A stretch of DNA of 48,930 nucleotides from a virus, in the IMG/VR virus record IMGVR_UViG_3300048997_000141, positions 1-48,930 of that record, one strand, 5' to 3'. The notes below the pieces were generated by a model. The model worked only from the letters and a program-made list of their open reading frames with translations. It did no database searches and was not told the DNA's origin. Position 1 is the first letter of the stretch, and every line of letters starts with the position of its first letter. The translations under genes were made by a program, and so were the position numbers. Positions 21,670 to 29,039 of the stretch are shown here, in pieces.

Positions 21670-23105
21670 CCGCCCCCGATCTCACCGCGCCAGAGGATGT
21701 GGAGCGTGTCGCGCGGGCGATTTACTTCGCTAAGCACACGATCATGCACGACCACGAAAAGCTATGGTCAAAGACCAAACAACTTCAGGGTAAGGTTTGG
21801 GAAGAGATCGCTCTTGCCGCCATCGCCGCCCTTCAGCCCACCATCACCGCCGCGCGTGAGGCCGGACGACGGGAGGAGCGTGAGGCGTGTGCGCTTATCT
21901 GCGACGGCTATGGTCGCGAAGGCGAATGGGTCGCAAAGGCTTACGAGGCCGAGACGGCTGATGAACTAGCCGCTCGTATCCGCGCCCGAGCAGCCGCGCT
22001 GCCGGCGATGGGCGAAGGTTCCTCAAGCCAGGAAGGGGGCAAACATGTTGCAGGAATTGACCAAGGGATTTCTATGGGGAACAGCGGCAGCTGCGATGGC
22101 GGTTTCGCTAGGCGTATTTCTGATGAACGTGCTGTAACCCCGACCGCCTCTGAGCAATCCGGGGCGGCCGGACCCTCCGCTAAAGGTGAGGCCGCCCGTT
22201 GGGTCACCTTGGCAGAGAGAACACGTAAAGCTTTTGAGGCAACCCCCGAGCCAGTGCAGGCGGATGCGGGGGAAGTGCTGCGCGAATTTGAGTGGTCAGG
22301 CCGGAATTACGATATTCACGGCAACAGGAGTGTTCCCTGTTGCCCTATCTGTAAAGGGGAATATCCCGAATATAAAGGACTGTCCGGCGGAGGTCTATTA
22401 GGACATTCAACCAAGTGCCGCCTCGCCGCCGCCCTCCAGCCAGTGCGGGCGGATGCGGTGGCGCTTGGCGTCAAAATCGATCAAGCAAGAACAAATCCGC
22501 ATTGGTCGGGGACGGCCTCGTTCGGTTTCGAGGAATGGGAGATGATCGCCGCCGCCCTCCGCCACACCACCAGCCCCGGCGCGGATGCCGAGGACGGAGG
22601 GTGGTTACGCTGTGCTGTAAGCGGCCCTGACCATGATGAATCTGGTCACATGCTGGTAACTGTGCAAGACGGAACCTATGACGGCGCCCGCGTATCAGTT
22701 CACCAGGACCTTATCCGGCGAGACCTTATTCCGGAAGACCGTGCGGATGCCGAGATTGCAAGGCTTACATCTCTGGTTGGAATGGCAAGGCAGGCTGTAT
22801 CGATTACCGAAGCCAGTGCTTCCGTCAAGGATGCCGAGATTACAGCGCTGAAGGCTGAGGTGGAGCGGGTGAAAAGGATCTACAGCTTCGGCAACATGAC
22901 GTTCGACGCTTTGGTCAAAGAACGGGATGGCTTGAAGCACAGCACCACCGATCTCGCGGCCAAGCTCGCGGCTGCTGAAGCGGCGATGGACGAAGCCCTA
23001 GCCTACCTCGATCAGGCAAGCTCTTACCCATCAATGACTTCTTGTAAGTCTGGTGCTGCGCGCCTCCGCTCCGTCCTGGCTTCAATTCGAGGAGGTGAGG
23101 CGTGA
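21666..23105 (+). CDS. Large mosaic early protein with coiled-coil end
   Basis: The 479-residue product has three parts. Residues 1-120 hold APEDVERVARAIYFAKHT and AREAGRREEREACALICDGY, a block common in small phage proteins. Residues about 120-190 are low complexity and unlike a folded domain. Residues 200-350 hold CCPICKGEYPEYKG with an ENxxH-like GHSTKC zinc site. Residues 350-479 are coiled coil (SLVGMARQAV, ITALKAEVERVK). A small membrane peptide gene sits in the middle linker in another frame. It may be an old gene fusion. The function is unknown. Confidence 0.65.
   Translation: MTAPDLTAPEDVERVARAIYFAKHTIMHDHEKLWSKTKQLQGKVWEEIALAAIAALQPTITAAREAGRREEREACALICDGYGREGEWVAKAYEAETADELAARIRARAAALPAMGEGSSSQEGGKHVAGIDQGISMGNSGSCDGGFARRISDERAVTPTASEQSGAAGPSAKGEAARWVTLAERTRKAFEATPEPVQADAGEVLREFEWSGRNYDIHGNRSVPCCPICKGEYPEYKGLSGGGLLGHSTKCRLAAALQPVRADAVALGVKIDQARTNPHWSGTASFGFEEWEMIAAALRHTTSPGADAEDGGWLRCAVSGPDHDESGHMLVTVQDGTYDGARVSVHQDLIRRDLIPEDRADAEIARLTSLVGMARQAVSITEASASVKDAEITALKAEVERVKRIYSFGNMTFDALVKERDGLKHSTTDLAAKLAAAEAAMDEALAYLDQASSYPSMTSCKSGAARLRSVLASIRGGEA
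22045..22137 (+). CDS. Nested 30-residue membrane peptide
   Basis: A +1-frame reading inside the mosaic gene (MLQELTKGFLWGTAAAAMAV then SLGVFLMNVL) is one amphipathic start plus a transmembrane helix. GGAAGGGGG lies just upstream of the ATG. The host gene is low complexity over exactly this stretch, as expected if the nested frame is the selected one. Confidence 0.45.
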   Translation: MLQELTKGFLWGTAAAAMAVSLGVFLMNVL

Positions 23106-23329
23106 GTAAAATCAAGTTAGGAAGAGCGCAGGAAGAACTTCTGCATCTACTTGCTTCGGGTGAGCGAACCGACATCACAGACGAATCGATTGTCCGCGCC
23201 CTCGAAAGAAAAGGATTGGCAGAACGCCACGTTGATCGGCATGGCCACCTCGCCAATCGCCATTCATGGCGCATCACGCCGGCCGGCCGTTCCGCCCTCT
23301 CCGCCAGCACGAGTGCGACAGATGTCTGA
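23102..23329 (+). CDS. Small winged-helix-like early protein (GTG start)
   Basis: The 75-residue product has one of the strongest ribosome sites here (GGAGGTGA). KLGRAQEELLHLLASGERTD then SIVRALERKGLAERHVDRHG and WRITPAGRSAL give helix-helix-helix-wing order, as in small phage and MarR-like winged helices. TPAGRxAL is a frequent winged-helix end. A DNA-binding regulator is likely but the target is unknown. Confidence 0.68.
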   Translation: MSKIKLGRAQEELLHLLASGERTDITDESIVRALERKGLAERHVDRHGHLANRHSWRITPAGRSALSASTSATDV

Positions 23330-23492
23330 GCTTCGCTACCTAGCTGTTCTCGGAAGCAGCGCTCTAGCGTTCGGAGGATGTATCGCTATGTGGTTTACGC
23401 ACTCTGCGGCTGCCGGCGCTTCATGCACACTCGGACTGCTCTCGCTTACGATAAGTATCGCGTATGTGCGGGAAGGCCACCCCGATGTCTGA
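23322..23492 (+). CDS. Two-span small membrane protein
   Basis: The 56-residue product (MSELRYLAVLGSSALAFGGC, then IAMWFTHSAAAGASCTLGLL and SLTISIAYVREGHPDV) has two hydrophobic segments around a short loop. It overlaps the previous stop by 8 bp and is translated by coupling. Small membrane proteins recur in this arm (also at 17590 and 22045). Confidence 0.55.
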   Translation: MSELRYLAVLGSSALAFGGCIAMWFTHSAAAGASCTLGLLSLTISIAYVREGHPDV

Positions 23493-23534
23493 ATTAGCGT
23501 ATCTGGCATGGCCGATTAGCGGGAGCCGCGCGAC

Positions 23535-23879
23535 ATGACCAGCTTACCCTGGACCGACGACGAGATCGCCATCCTCCGCAAAGCCTGTCACCATCGCAGC
23601 TATTTCACAGTTGGGCGTCTTCTCGGCCTAACCCGTTCTTACTCCGCCGTTAAGACAATGGTGTTCCAGCTTAACCTCCGCAAGTCAATTCCGATAAAAC
23701 ACGTTCGTATCCGACTAATGCCAAAGGACCACGATTATGTCGAACAGCAGCGCGGCCGACTCACCCGCTCCGACTTTTTCCGCAAACTCATCCGAGATCA
23801 TCGAAGCCGAAACCTTCAAGTACGTCCGCCAGCACACAAAACTGATGGCTCTATCGACCGGCCGCTGGGCAATTCTTGA
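23535..23879 (+). CDS. DNA-binding-like protein: SANT/Myb-like start plus ribbon-helix-helix-like segment
   Basis: The 114-residue product begins MTSLPWTDDEIAILRKACHH, a SANT/Myb-like DNA-binding helix start. RSYSAVKTMVFQLNLRKS, a recognition-helix-like stretch, follows. A later part (HVRIRLMPKDHDYVEQQRGR then LTRSDFFRKLIRDHRSRN) has strand-helix-helix order as in ribbon-helix-helix proteins. The last 143 bp overlap the next gene in a second frame, and both readings look real. A small transcription regulator or origin binder is inferred. Confidence 0.6.
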   Translation: MTSLPWTDDEIAILRKACHHRSYFTVGRLLGLTRSYSAVKTMVFQLNLRKSIPIKHVRIRLMPKDHDYVEQQRGRLTRSDFFRKLIRDHRSRNLQVRPPAHKTDGSIDRPLGNS

Positions 23880-24018
23880 CGCCAAGTTCCAGCTCATAAC
23901 TATTGTCAACCGCCCTTCGGACTATCAGCCGCTTGCCAACCTCGAAAGTGTGTTTGCATCGCTGCCGCGGGCGCTGAAGCTGGATATGGCCGAACTGCTA
24001 AAGGAGCTAGACCTGTGA
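23737..24018 (+). CDS. Small early protein, unknown
   Basis: The 93-residue product starts behind CAAAGGACC plus 6 nt, inside the previous gene. It begins Ser/Ala/Pro-rich and then FKYVRQHTKLMALSTGRWAI, LDAKFQLITIVNRPSDYQPL. It ends with a helix (LDMAELLKELDL). The start element makes translation likely despite the overlap. Its stop overlaps the helicase start (GTGA), so the two are probably co-translated. Confidence 0.65.
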   Translation: MSNSSAADSPAPTFSANSSEIIEAETFKYVRQHTKLMALSTGRWAILDAKFQLITIVNRPSDYQPLANLESVFASLPRALKLDMAELLKELDL

Positions 24019-25469
24019 CCCCTACCGCCGAACAGCAAGCAATTGTCGATTTCGCCAAAACCCGTCAGGAGAACCTCCTAATCTCCGCCCTCGCCGGCGC
24101 AGCCAAAACCACCACCCTCGAACTTATCTGCAAGAAGGTCAACTCCATTCCGATCCTTTCGGTGGCCTTCAACAAAAAGATCGCCGACGAGATGAAAACC
24201 CGTCTCCCCGGCCACGTCGAGTCGAAGACCATGAACGGCCTCGGCCACAGCGTCTGGGGCCATAAGACTGGCCAACGTCTCGTCATCGACATGAAGAAGT
24301 CCTACAACCTGCTCCGCGCCGAGATCGACGCCCTCGGCCGGGGCGATAAACAGGCAGCATTCGCCGATTTCGCCGACACCCTGAAAATGATCAGCCGGGC
24401 GAAGCTCTCCGGCTACATCCCCGACGGCGCCTGGGCCGAGGCCGATCACCTGCTCACCCGGGAAGAGTTCGAGGATAGCTTCGAAGACCCCCCAGCTTCG
24501 CTTCAGCTCCGCCTTACCGACAAGGTCCTTAACGCCAGCATCGCGGCCGCCTATAACGGAGCCATCGACTTCGATGACCAAATTTACATGCCCACACTGT
24601 TCGGCGGAACTTTCCCTCGCTTCCCTCTCGTACTCGTGGATGAAGCTCAAGACCTCTCCCCTCTCAATCACGCCATGCTACGTCGACTTGTCTCACGACG
24701 AGTTATTGCTGTCGGTGATCCGTGGCAATCAATATACGGCTTTCGGGGAGCCGTTAGTAATGGAATGGAGGCACTTCGTACCAGTTTCGGTATGTCCGAG
24801 TTGCCGCTTAACATTAGTTTTCGGTGTCCCCAAGCTGTTGTTCGTCGGGCCTGGTTCCGAGTCCCCGACATGCGGTGGCCGGATTGGGCGGCTCAGGGCT
24901 CGGTGGAAGAACTGGACATCTGGGGGCCGCGAACTATCCCTGACGGCGCGGCTATTATTTGCCGGAACAATGCTCCTCTTTTCCGTTGCGCTCTGGCGCT
25001 CATCCGATCTGGGCGCGGTGTTAGCGTTGTTGGTAGGGATGTTGGCCCTTCTCTCGTAAAGGTGCTAAAGTCGCTCGGCTCCCCGACCACCGGCCGCGAA
25101 GACGTGCTGAAGCTGATCGATCAATGGCTGCAGTCCACGCTGCGGAAGAACAAAGGAAAGGCCTCGACCTATGACCGCGCCGAATGTCTACGTGTCTTTG
25201 CCGGAACAGCTAACGATCTGGCAGGAGCGATCGCTTATGCAGAGGACCTCTTTAAACGAGAGGGGCCGATCCAGTTGCTTAGTGGCCATAAATCCAAAGG
25301 GCTTGAATGGGACACTGTCTTTCATCTTGATCCATTCCGCGTCCCTTCGCCTTGGGCCAAAGAAGCGGAAGAAATCTCCCAGGAACTGAACATCCGCTAC
25401 GTCATCCTCACCCGGGCGAAGCAGCGGTATGTAGAGATTAACATGGACGATTTCGATCCAGTGACATAA
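24015..25469 (+). CDS. UvrD/Rep-like superfamily 1 helicase
   Basis: The 484-residue product shows the SF1 motifs in order. Motif I is SALAGAAKTTTL (about 24-35), with Ala in place of the usual Gly before Lys. Motif II is LVDEAQDLS (207-215), motif III AVGDPWQSIYGFRG (232-245), then LSGHKSKGLEWDTV and motif VI YVILTRAKQRYVEI (about 463-476). It should translocate on single-stranded DNA and unwind it, using ATP. GTG start behind AAGGAG, overlapping the previous stop. It opens the replication module. A 161-residue reading in another frame inside it is probably not real. Confidence 0.9.
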   Translation: MTPTAEQQAIVDFAKTRQENLLISALAGAAKTTTLELICKKVNSIPILSVAFNKKIADEMKTRLPGHVESKTMNGLGHSVWGHKTGQRLVIDMKKSYNLLRAEIDALGRGDKQAAFADFADTLKMISRAKLSGYIPDGAWAEADHLLTREEFEDSFEDPPASLQLRLTDKVLNASIAAAYNGAIDFDDQIYMPTLFGGTFPRFPLVLVDEAQDLSPLNHAMLRRLVSRRVIAVGDPWQSIYGFRGAVSNGMEALRTSFGMSELPLNISFRCPQAVVRRAWFRVPDMRWPDWAAQGSVEELDIWGPRTIPDGAAIICRNNAPLFRCALALIRSGRGVSVVGRDVGPSLVKVLKSLGSPTTGREDVLKLIDQWLQSTLRKNKGKASTYDRAECLRVFAGTANDLAGAIAYAEDLFKREGPIQLLSGHKSKGLEWDTVFHLDPFRVPSPWAKEAEEISQELNIRYVILTRAKQRYVEINMDDFDPVT

Positions 25470-25481
25470 GGCTTTCGTCCT

Positions 25482-25546
25482 TTGGACGTGATATGGTTCG
25501 GGCCTGCACGTCTCGCTTGACAATCGCCCGGTCTTATGCGTATATG
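25482..25546 (+). promoter_or_regulatory. Early promoter region of the 184-residue gene
   Basis: TTGACA (25517-25522), 18 nt and TATATG (25541-25546) form a promoter. Upstream, TTGGACGTGA (25482-25491) merges into GATATGGTTC (25490-25499). Both also occur at the first early promoter (14636-14645 and 14653-14662). The shared pair suggests a common regulator site. Confidence 0.5.
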
Positions 25547-25588
25547 TCCGAACGGTCACAAAGGACCGCCACACAAGGAGCCACCCCC

Positions 25589-26143
25589 ATGCAATTGACC
25601 ATCGCCGGCAAGACCTTTCAGGTTGAGCCCAAGTACGAAGCCGGCCACTCGCTCAGCGAGAACGAGGCTAACGCTCTCAACCAGCTGCGCTACGAGAACC
25701 TCCGCAATAACTTCGCGGGCAAGGTCAAGGCGGGCGCAGAGGCCGGCATCGATGACGATACCCTCCAGAGCCAGCTGGCCGATTACGCCAACAGCTACGA
25801 GTTCGGCGCCCGTGCAGTCCGCTCTGCTGTCATCGCCGATCCGGTTCTCAACGAGGCGATCAAGATCGTCAAGGAGAAGCTGATGGCGGCGGCCAAGGCC
25901 AAGGGCTACAAGCCGGCGGAAGTCCGCGAGGAACTGGCCGAGAAAGCCGAATCCTTCATCGCCTCCCGCGACACGAACGAGAAAGCCCAGCGCATCTGGG
26001 AACTGGCGCAGGAGCGCGTCAGCCAGAAGGCGTCCATCGCGTCCGACGATCTCGGGGATATGCTCGGCGAGCGCCCTGCTTCGCAGGAGGCCCCGGCCAA
26101 GAAGGCCCGCAAGAGCAAGGGCGAACAGCACGCTTCAGCCTAA
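25589..26143 (+). CDS. Conserved phage protein near replication genes
   Basis: The 184-residue product starts MQLTIAGKTFQVEPKYEAGH then SLSENEANALNQLRYENLRN. Middle parts are DDDTLQSQLADYANSYEFGA and KEKLMAAAKAKGYKPAEVRE, with a Lys/Ala-rich tail. Proteins with this opening (GKTFxVxPxYxxGHxLxxxEAxALNQ) recur near replication genes of podoviruses, function unknown. AAGGAG lies 8 nt upstream, behind an AAAGGACC copy. Own promoter and downstream hairpins suggest high expression, as for a DNA-binding or structural accessory protein. Confidence 0.75.
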   Translation: MQLTIAGKTFQVEPKYEAGHSLSENEANALNQLRYENLRNNFAGKVKAGAEAGIDDDTLQSQLADYANSYEFGARAVRSAVIADPVLNEAIKIVKEKLMAAAKAKGYKPAEVREELAEKAESFIASRDTNEKAQRIWELAQERVSQKASIASDDLGDMLGERPASQEAPAKKARKSKGEQHASA

Positions 26144-26152
26144 CGAGTTCCC

Positions 26153-26219
26153 CTCCCCGCTTTGTTGGTCCTTTGTCGGGGAGTGGTGGCGGGGCGACTA
26201 TCCACGTAGTCGCCCCGCC
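26153..26219 (+). terminator. Two strong hairpins after the 184-residue gene
   Basis: CTCCCCG/CGGGGAG (26153-26183) is followed by a perfect 13-bp stem GGCGGGGCGACTA/TAGTCGCCCCGCC around a 6-nt loop (26188-26219). No T-run follows, so termination may be partial. The first loop holds TTGGTCCTTTGT, the reverse complement of the AAAGGACC start element. Confidence 0.7.
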
Positions 26220-26246
26220 TGACCTTCGGACCACCCAAGGACCACA

Positions 26247-26459
26247 ATGAAATACCTCGAACTCTGGTATCAAGCGATGGCCGCACAGTTCGGGATTGTG
26301 GTCGAGACCAGCCGGCCGCAGCTATTTATCCAGAAGCTTTACGCCGCCCGCCGGGGGTCAATGGACCCCGCCCTCGCCAACCTCAGCATCGTCCAGTCCC
26401 CGCTCGTCGTGGGCGAGGTGTGGATTTTGAAGCGCAAGGAGCCGACCAGTGAAGCGTGA
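26247..26459 (+). CDS. Small early protein, unknown
   Basis: The 70-residue product starts after CAAGGACC plus 3 nt (the closest spacing of the element). It reads MKYLELWYQAMAAQFGIVVE then TSRPQLFIQKLYAARRGSMD and SLIVQSPL-type strand end. Helix-rich with a basic middle. The family is unknown. Confidence 0.6.
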   Translation: MKYLELWYQAMAAQFGIVVETSRPQLFIQKLYAARRGSMDPALANLSIVQSPLVVGEVWILKRKEPTSEA

Positions 26460-26622
26460 ACTTCCAAAGCCGAAGACAAACGCTGAATCTGGCTGCCTCT
26501 ACTGTGACACACTAGGGCCAAATAGTTGTTTGACGCCTGAGCAGGCTCAAGCTTGTCGCGATAAATGTGCGCGCGAGTTTAAGATTGCACTACGACGCGC
26601 GGAGGCTCATCGTGAAGCGTGA
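26449..26622 (+). CDS. Small Cys-rich protein (GTG start)
   Basis: The 57-residue product starts at GTG 26449 behind AAGGAG (8-nt spacing). SGCLYCDTLG and then NSCLT, ACRDKCARE give CxxC plus three more Cys, a probable zinc site. The end is a basic helix (FKIALRRAEAHREA). It overlaps both neighbours. It may be a small nucleic-acid binder. Confidence 0.55.
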   Translation: MKRELPKPKTNAESGCLYCDTLGPNSCLTPEQAQACRDKCAREFKIALRRAEAHREA

Positions 26623-26806
26623 AGAAATCCCCATCGAGAAGATCACCCTGAACCTGTTCGAGGGGGACTACGCATTTCTCCGGAACTGGTACAGCACTCG
26701 CGTCGGCGCGGGCAAAATCATTCGCGAGCTTGTCCGCGCCAAGCGATTGCAGCTGGAAGCGGAACTTGAGCGCCGAGCCCCTATCATGAAAGGACCAGAT
26801 CTATGA
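26612..26806 (+). CDS. Ribbon-helix-helix-like small protein (GTG start)
   Basis: The 64-residue product starts at GTG 26612 (GAGG, 6-nt spacing). IEKITLNLFEGDYAFLRNWY then STRVGAGKIIRELVRAKRLQ gives one strand and two helices, the order in ribbon-helix-helix DNA-binding dimers. It is similar in style to the C-terminal part of the 23535 protein. The function is inferred from fold only. Confidence 0.6.
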   Translation: MKREEIPIEKITLNLFEGDYAFLRNWYSTRVGAGKIIRELVRAKRLQLEAELERRAPIMKGPDL

Positions 26807-26991
26807 GCGAAGAATGGCACGGCCGACAAATTCTCACTTATCGCGAGTACACTCCGATCCCTGATCGCCGATGGGACTGGTATGCCTACCTTGAGGGCAG
26901 CGACGAAGAGACCGGTCTTCGCGGCTGGGGTCGCACCGAGCAGGAGGCCATCAACGACCTGATTTCTGAACTGGAGGCCGACGATGAGTGA
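26803..26991 (+). CDS. Small early protein, unknown
   Basis: The 62-residue product starts behind AAAGGACC plus 6 nt and overlaps the previous stop. It reads MSEEWHGRQILTYREYTPIP, then DRRWDWYAYLEGSDEETGLR and a helix (EQEAINDLISELEADDE). Trp-rich strands plus a helix, a common small phage fold. The family is unknown. Confidence 0.62.
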   Translation: MSEEWHGRQILTYREYTPIPDRRWDWYAYLEGSDEETGLRGWGRTEQEAINDLISELEADDE

Positions 26992-27190
26992 CCTCCAGGA
27001 ACTCTTCTCCCGCGACCCTCTAAAGTTGACCCGCGAAGACACCGACCAGATCATCGAGTACTACCGCGCCCAGCGCGTCAACTTCAAGAAGGTTGAGAAA
27101 GAGGGCAAAGTCCCGAAAGCGCCGAAAGCGGTAAAGCCGGAAAAACCGAGCGGCCCCCTGAACATGGACGCGCTCCTCGATGACATCTGA
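26984..27190 (+). CDS. Small early protein with Lys/Pro linker
   Basis: The 68-residue product begins MSDLQELFSRDPLKLTREDT then DQIIEYYRAQRVNFKKVEKE. A Lys/Pro linker and a short hydrophobic end (GPLNMDALLDDI) follow. The helical start with RDPLxLTxEDxxxIIxxYR is frequent in phage proteins next to nucleases of the PD-(D/E)XK type. The peptide-like tail may dock a partner, perhaps the nuclease encoded next. Confidence 0.65.
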   Translation: MSDLQELFSRDPLKLTREDTDQIIEYYRAQRVNFKKVEKEGKVPKAPKAVKPEKPSGPLNMDALLDDI

Positions 27191-27201
27191 AAGGACCAGC
27201 C

Positions 27202-28149
27202 ATGACCGACTCGCCTTTCCTCCCCGGCACCAAGGTGCAATACGCTTGGGACTCGACGTCCCTCGGCCTCTATAAAGAGTGCCCGCGGAAATATTACTAT
27301 CAGATGATCCTGGGCTATCGGCCGAAGTCGCTCGGCGGTAGCCCCCACCTGCGGTTCGGCCAGATCTACCATTCAGCCCTCGAAAGTTATGATCGCTACC
27401 GAGTGCAAGGTCGATCGCACGACGATGCTCTTAGCTTTGCTGTGCTTAATGCTATGATGGATAGCTGGGACTATCATGACGATAAACCGTCTGGCCCCTG
27501 GGTCTCCGACCATTCTTTGAAAAATCGCGAGTTCCTTATCCGTTCCATCATCTGGTATCTCGAGGAGTTCGCGGACGATGCAGCGCATACTGTCATCCTT
27601 GCGAACGGTAAGCCTGCGGTGGAACTCAGTTTTCGAATGGAGCTTGATAGCGATATTATGCTGTGCGGTCATCTGGACCGTGTGGTCGAGTTTGCGGGCG
27701 ATACCTATGTGATGGATCGGAAGACCACCACGACCACGCTGTCGCAGCGCTACTTCGACCAGTACAACCCTGACAACCAGATGTCGCTTTACACTGTCGC
27801 GGCCAAGGTCATCTACAACACCCCGGTCAAGGGCGTCATCATTGATGCCGCGCAGATCGCCGTCGGCTTTACCCGCTTCAGCCGGGGCTTCACCTTCCGC
27901 ACGGAGGGGCAGATTGAGGAGTGGCTTGCAGCTACAAAGGGCTGGATTGTTGAAGCACAAGAACGAGCTGATGGCAGCGCACGCAATATCTTGGACCCGC
28001 TTGTATGGTGGCCCCAAAACGAAAAAGCCTGTGGCAACTACGGCGGCTGCCCTTTCCGTTCTGTCTGCTCCCGCGATCCCCGAGTCCGGCAAAACTTTCT
28101 TGAAAGCAACTTTGAGGTAAACCCATGGAACCCCTTGGCGGCTCGCTAA
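27202..28149 (+). CDS. PD-(D/E)XK nuclease, RecB/Cas4-like with Cys cluster
   Basis: The 315-residue product has Cys27 (KECPRKYYY) and a C-terminal trio, C277, C283 and C289 (CGNYGGCPFRSVC). Together they form the four-Cys iron-sulphur site of Cas4/AddB-type nucleases. Active-site residues are H57 (IYHSAL), E141 in AVELSF, D159 in GHLDRVV, D172 and K174 in VMDRKT. It should resect or process DNA ends. It starts behind AAAGGACC (4-nt spacing). With the Sak4-like gene it forms a recombination pair. Confidence 0.88.
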   Translation: MTDSPFLPGTKVQYAWDSTSLGLYKECPRKYYYQMILGYRPKSLGGSPHLRFGQIYHSALESYDRYRVQGRSHDDALSFAVLNAMMDSWDYHDDKPSGPWVSDHSLKNREFLIRSIIWYLEEFADDAAHTVILANGKPAVELSFRMELDSDIMLCGHLDRVVEFAGDTYVMDRKTTTTTLSQRYFDQYNPDNQMSLYTVAAKVIYNTPVKGVIIDAAQIAVGFTRFSRGFTFRTEGQIEEWLAATKGWIVEAQERADGSARNILDPLVWWPQNEKACGNYGGCPFRSVCSRDPRVRQNFLESNFEVNPWNPLAAR

Positions 28150-28343
28150 TCAACCCGCACTCTGCTCCGGTAACTCGTCTTTTTCGCAGCGTCGAAGACA
28201 ACCTCCCCCAGCGTGACATCCTCGTCTTCATCGATCTCATTCGGAGTTACAAACAGTGTCTGCACTTTCTCTCGAACCCACCAACCGACTCTTCAAAACC
28301 CTCCTCATCGGGGACTCCGGATCAGGAAAAACTGGATCTCTAA
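28125..28343 (+). CDS. Possible small protein between nuclease and Sak4-like genes
   Basis: A 72-residue frame (MEPLGGSLINPHSAPVTRLF then RSVEDNLPQRDILVFIDLIR) starts inside the nuclease end and runs 88 bp into the next gene. The middle looks folded; the end does not. It fills a 106-bp gap. It could be real but ending at an alternative place, or a chance frame. Confidence 0.3.
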   Translation: MEPLGGSLINPHSAPVTRLFRSVEDNLPQRDILVFIDLIRSYKQCLHFLSNPPTDSSKPSSSGTPDQEKLDL

Positions 28344-29035
28344 TCTCCTTGATCCAGGCCGGGCTTCGCTTACGCGTCCTTGACATGGACAATAAGCTGC
28401 AAACAGGCATCCTCCCGGCCCTAATCAAACAGCAGTGCCCCGAGAAGGCCGCACTCGTTGACTTCGAGTCCCTCCGGGATAAGCTAAAAGCTTCACCGAT
28501 GGGATATATCCTCGATGGCCCGCCCAAGGCATTCGCTGGCGCACTGCAGCTGATGGACAAATGGTCTGACGGCACTCGGCCTGAAGCCTGGGGCGCCGAC
28601 CATGTCTTCGTCCTCGACAGCCTCACTTTCCTCTCCGACGCTGCATTCGAGTGGACCAAGGCCATGAACCCCTCGGTCAAAGACCCCCGGCAGTGGTACG
28701 GGGCGGCGCAGCAGGCCGTCGAGGCGGTGCTGGCAAAGTTGACTAGCAGTAGCTTCAACACGAACGTTATCGTAATCGCGCATGTCTCTTGGGTCGATCG
28801 CCCCGACGGGACTATGCGCGGCTACCCCGCATCAGTTGGCAAAGCCCTTGGCCCAACTATTCCGGCCTACTTTGACAACATGATAATGGCCCAGACGAAA
28901 GTAGGAGGTAAACGCGAACTACAAATAGCCCCGACAGCAATGGTGGACCTCAAAAACCCAACGCTCGGTAAGTTGGCACAGGCCCTCCCAATCGAAACCG
29001 GACTCAAAACATTCTTCGATGCAGTGAAAGGTTAA
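28256..29035 (+). CDS. Sak4-like RecA-fold ATPase (single-strand annealing/recombination)
   Basis: The 259-residue product starts at GTG 28256 with GGAG 9 nt upstream. Walker A is GDSGSGKT (19-26) and Walker B VFVLDSL (117-123). MIMAQTKVGG near the end and the compact length match phage Sak4 proteins, which are RecA-core ATPases that help annealing. Partners are the nearby nuclease and the SSB-like gene two positions downstream. Sak4 is typical in recombination modules with an SSB. Confidence 0.8.
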   Translation: MSALSLEPTNRLFKTLLIGDSGSGKTGSLISLIQAGLRLRVLDMDNKLQTGILPALIKQQCPEKAALVDFESLRDKLKASPMGYILDGPPKAFAGALQLMDKWSDGTRPEAWGADHVFVLDSLTFLSDAAFEWTKAMNPSVKDPRQWYGAAQQAVEAVLAKLTSSSFNTNVIVIAHVSWVDRPDGTMRGYPASVGKALGPTIPAYFDNMIMAQTKVGGKRELQIAPTAMVDLKNPTLGKLAQALPIETGLKTFFDAVKG

Positions 29036-29039
29036 AGCG

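Noticed and set aside
23485-23538. 17-residue frame before the 114-residue gene
   Set aside because: It is tiny and without ribosome site; probably only the coupling spacer.
24574-25059. 161-residue reading inside the helicase gene with CPHC, CPSC and two hydrophobic end segments
   Set aside because: It lies wholly within a secure helicase in another frame, has no ribosome site, and long off-frame readings are common in GC-rich DNA.
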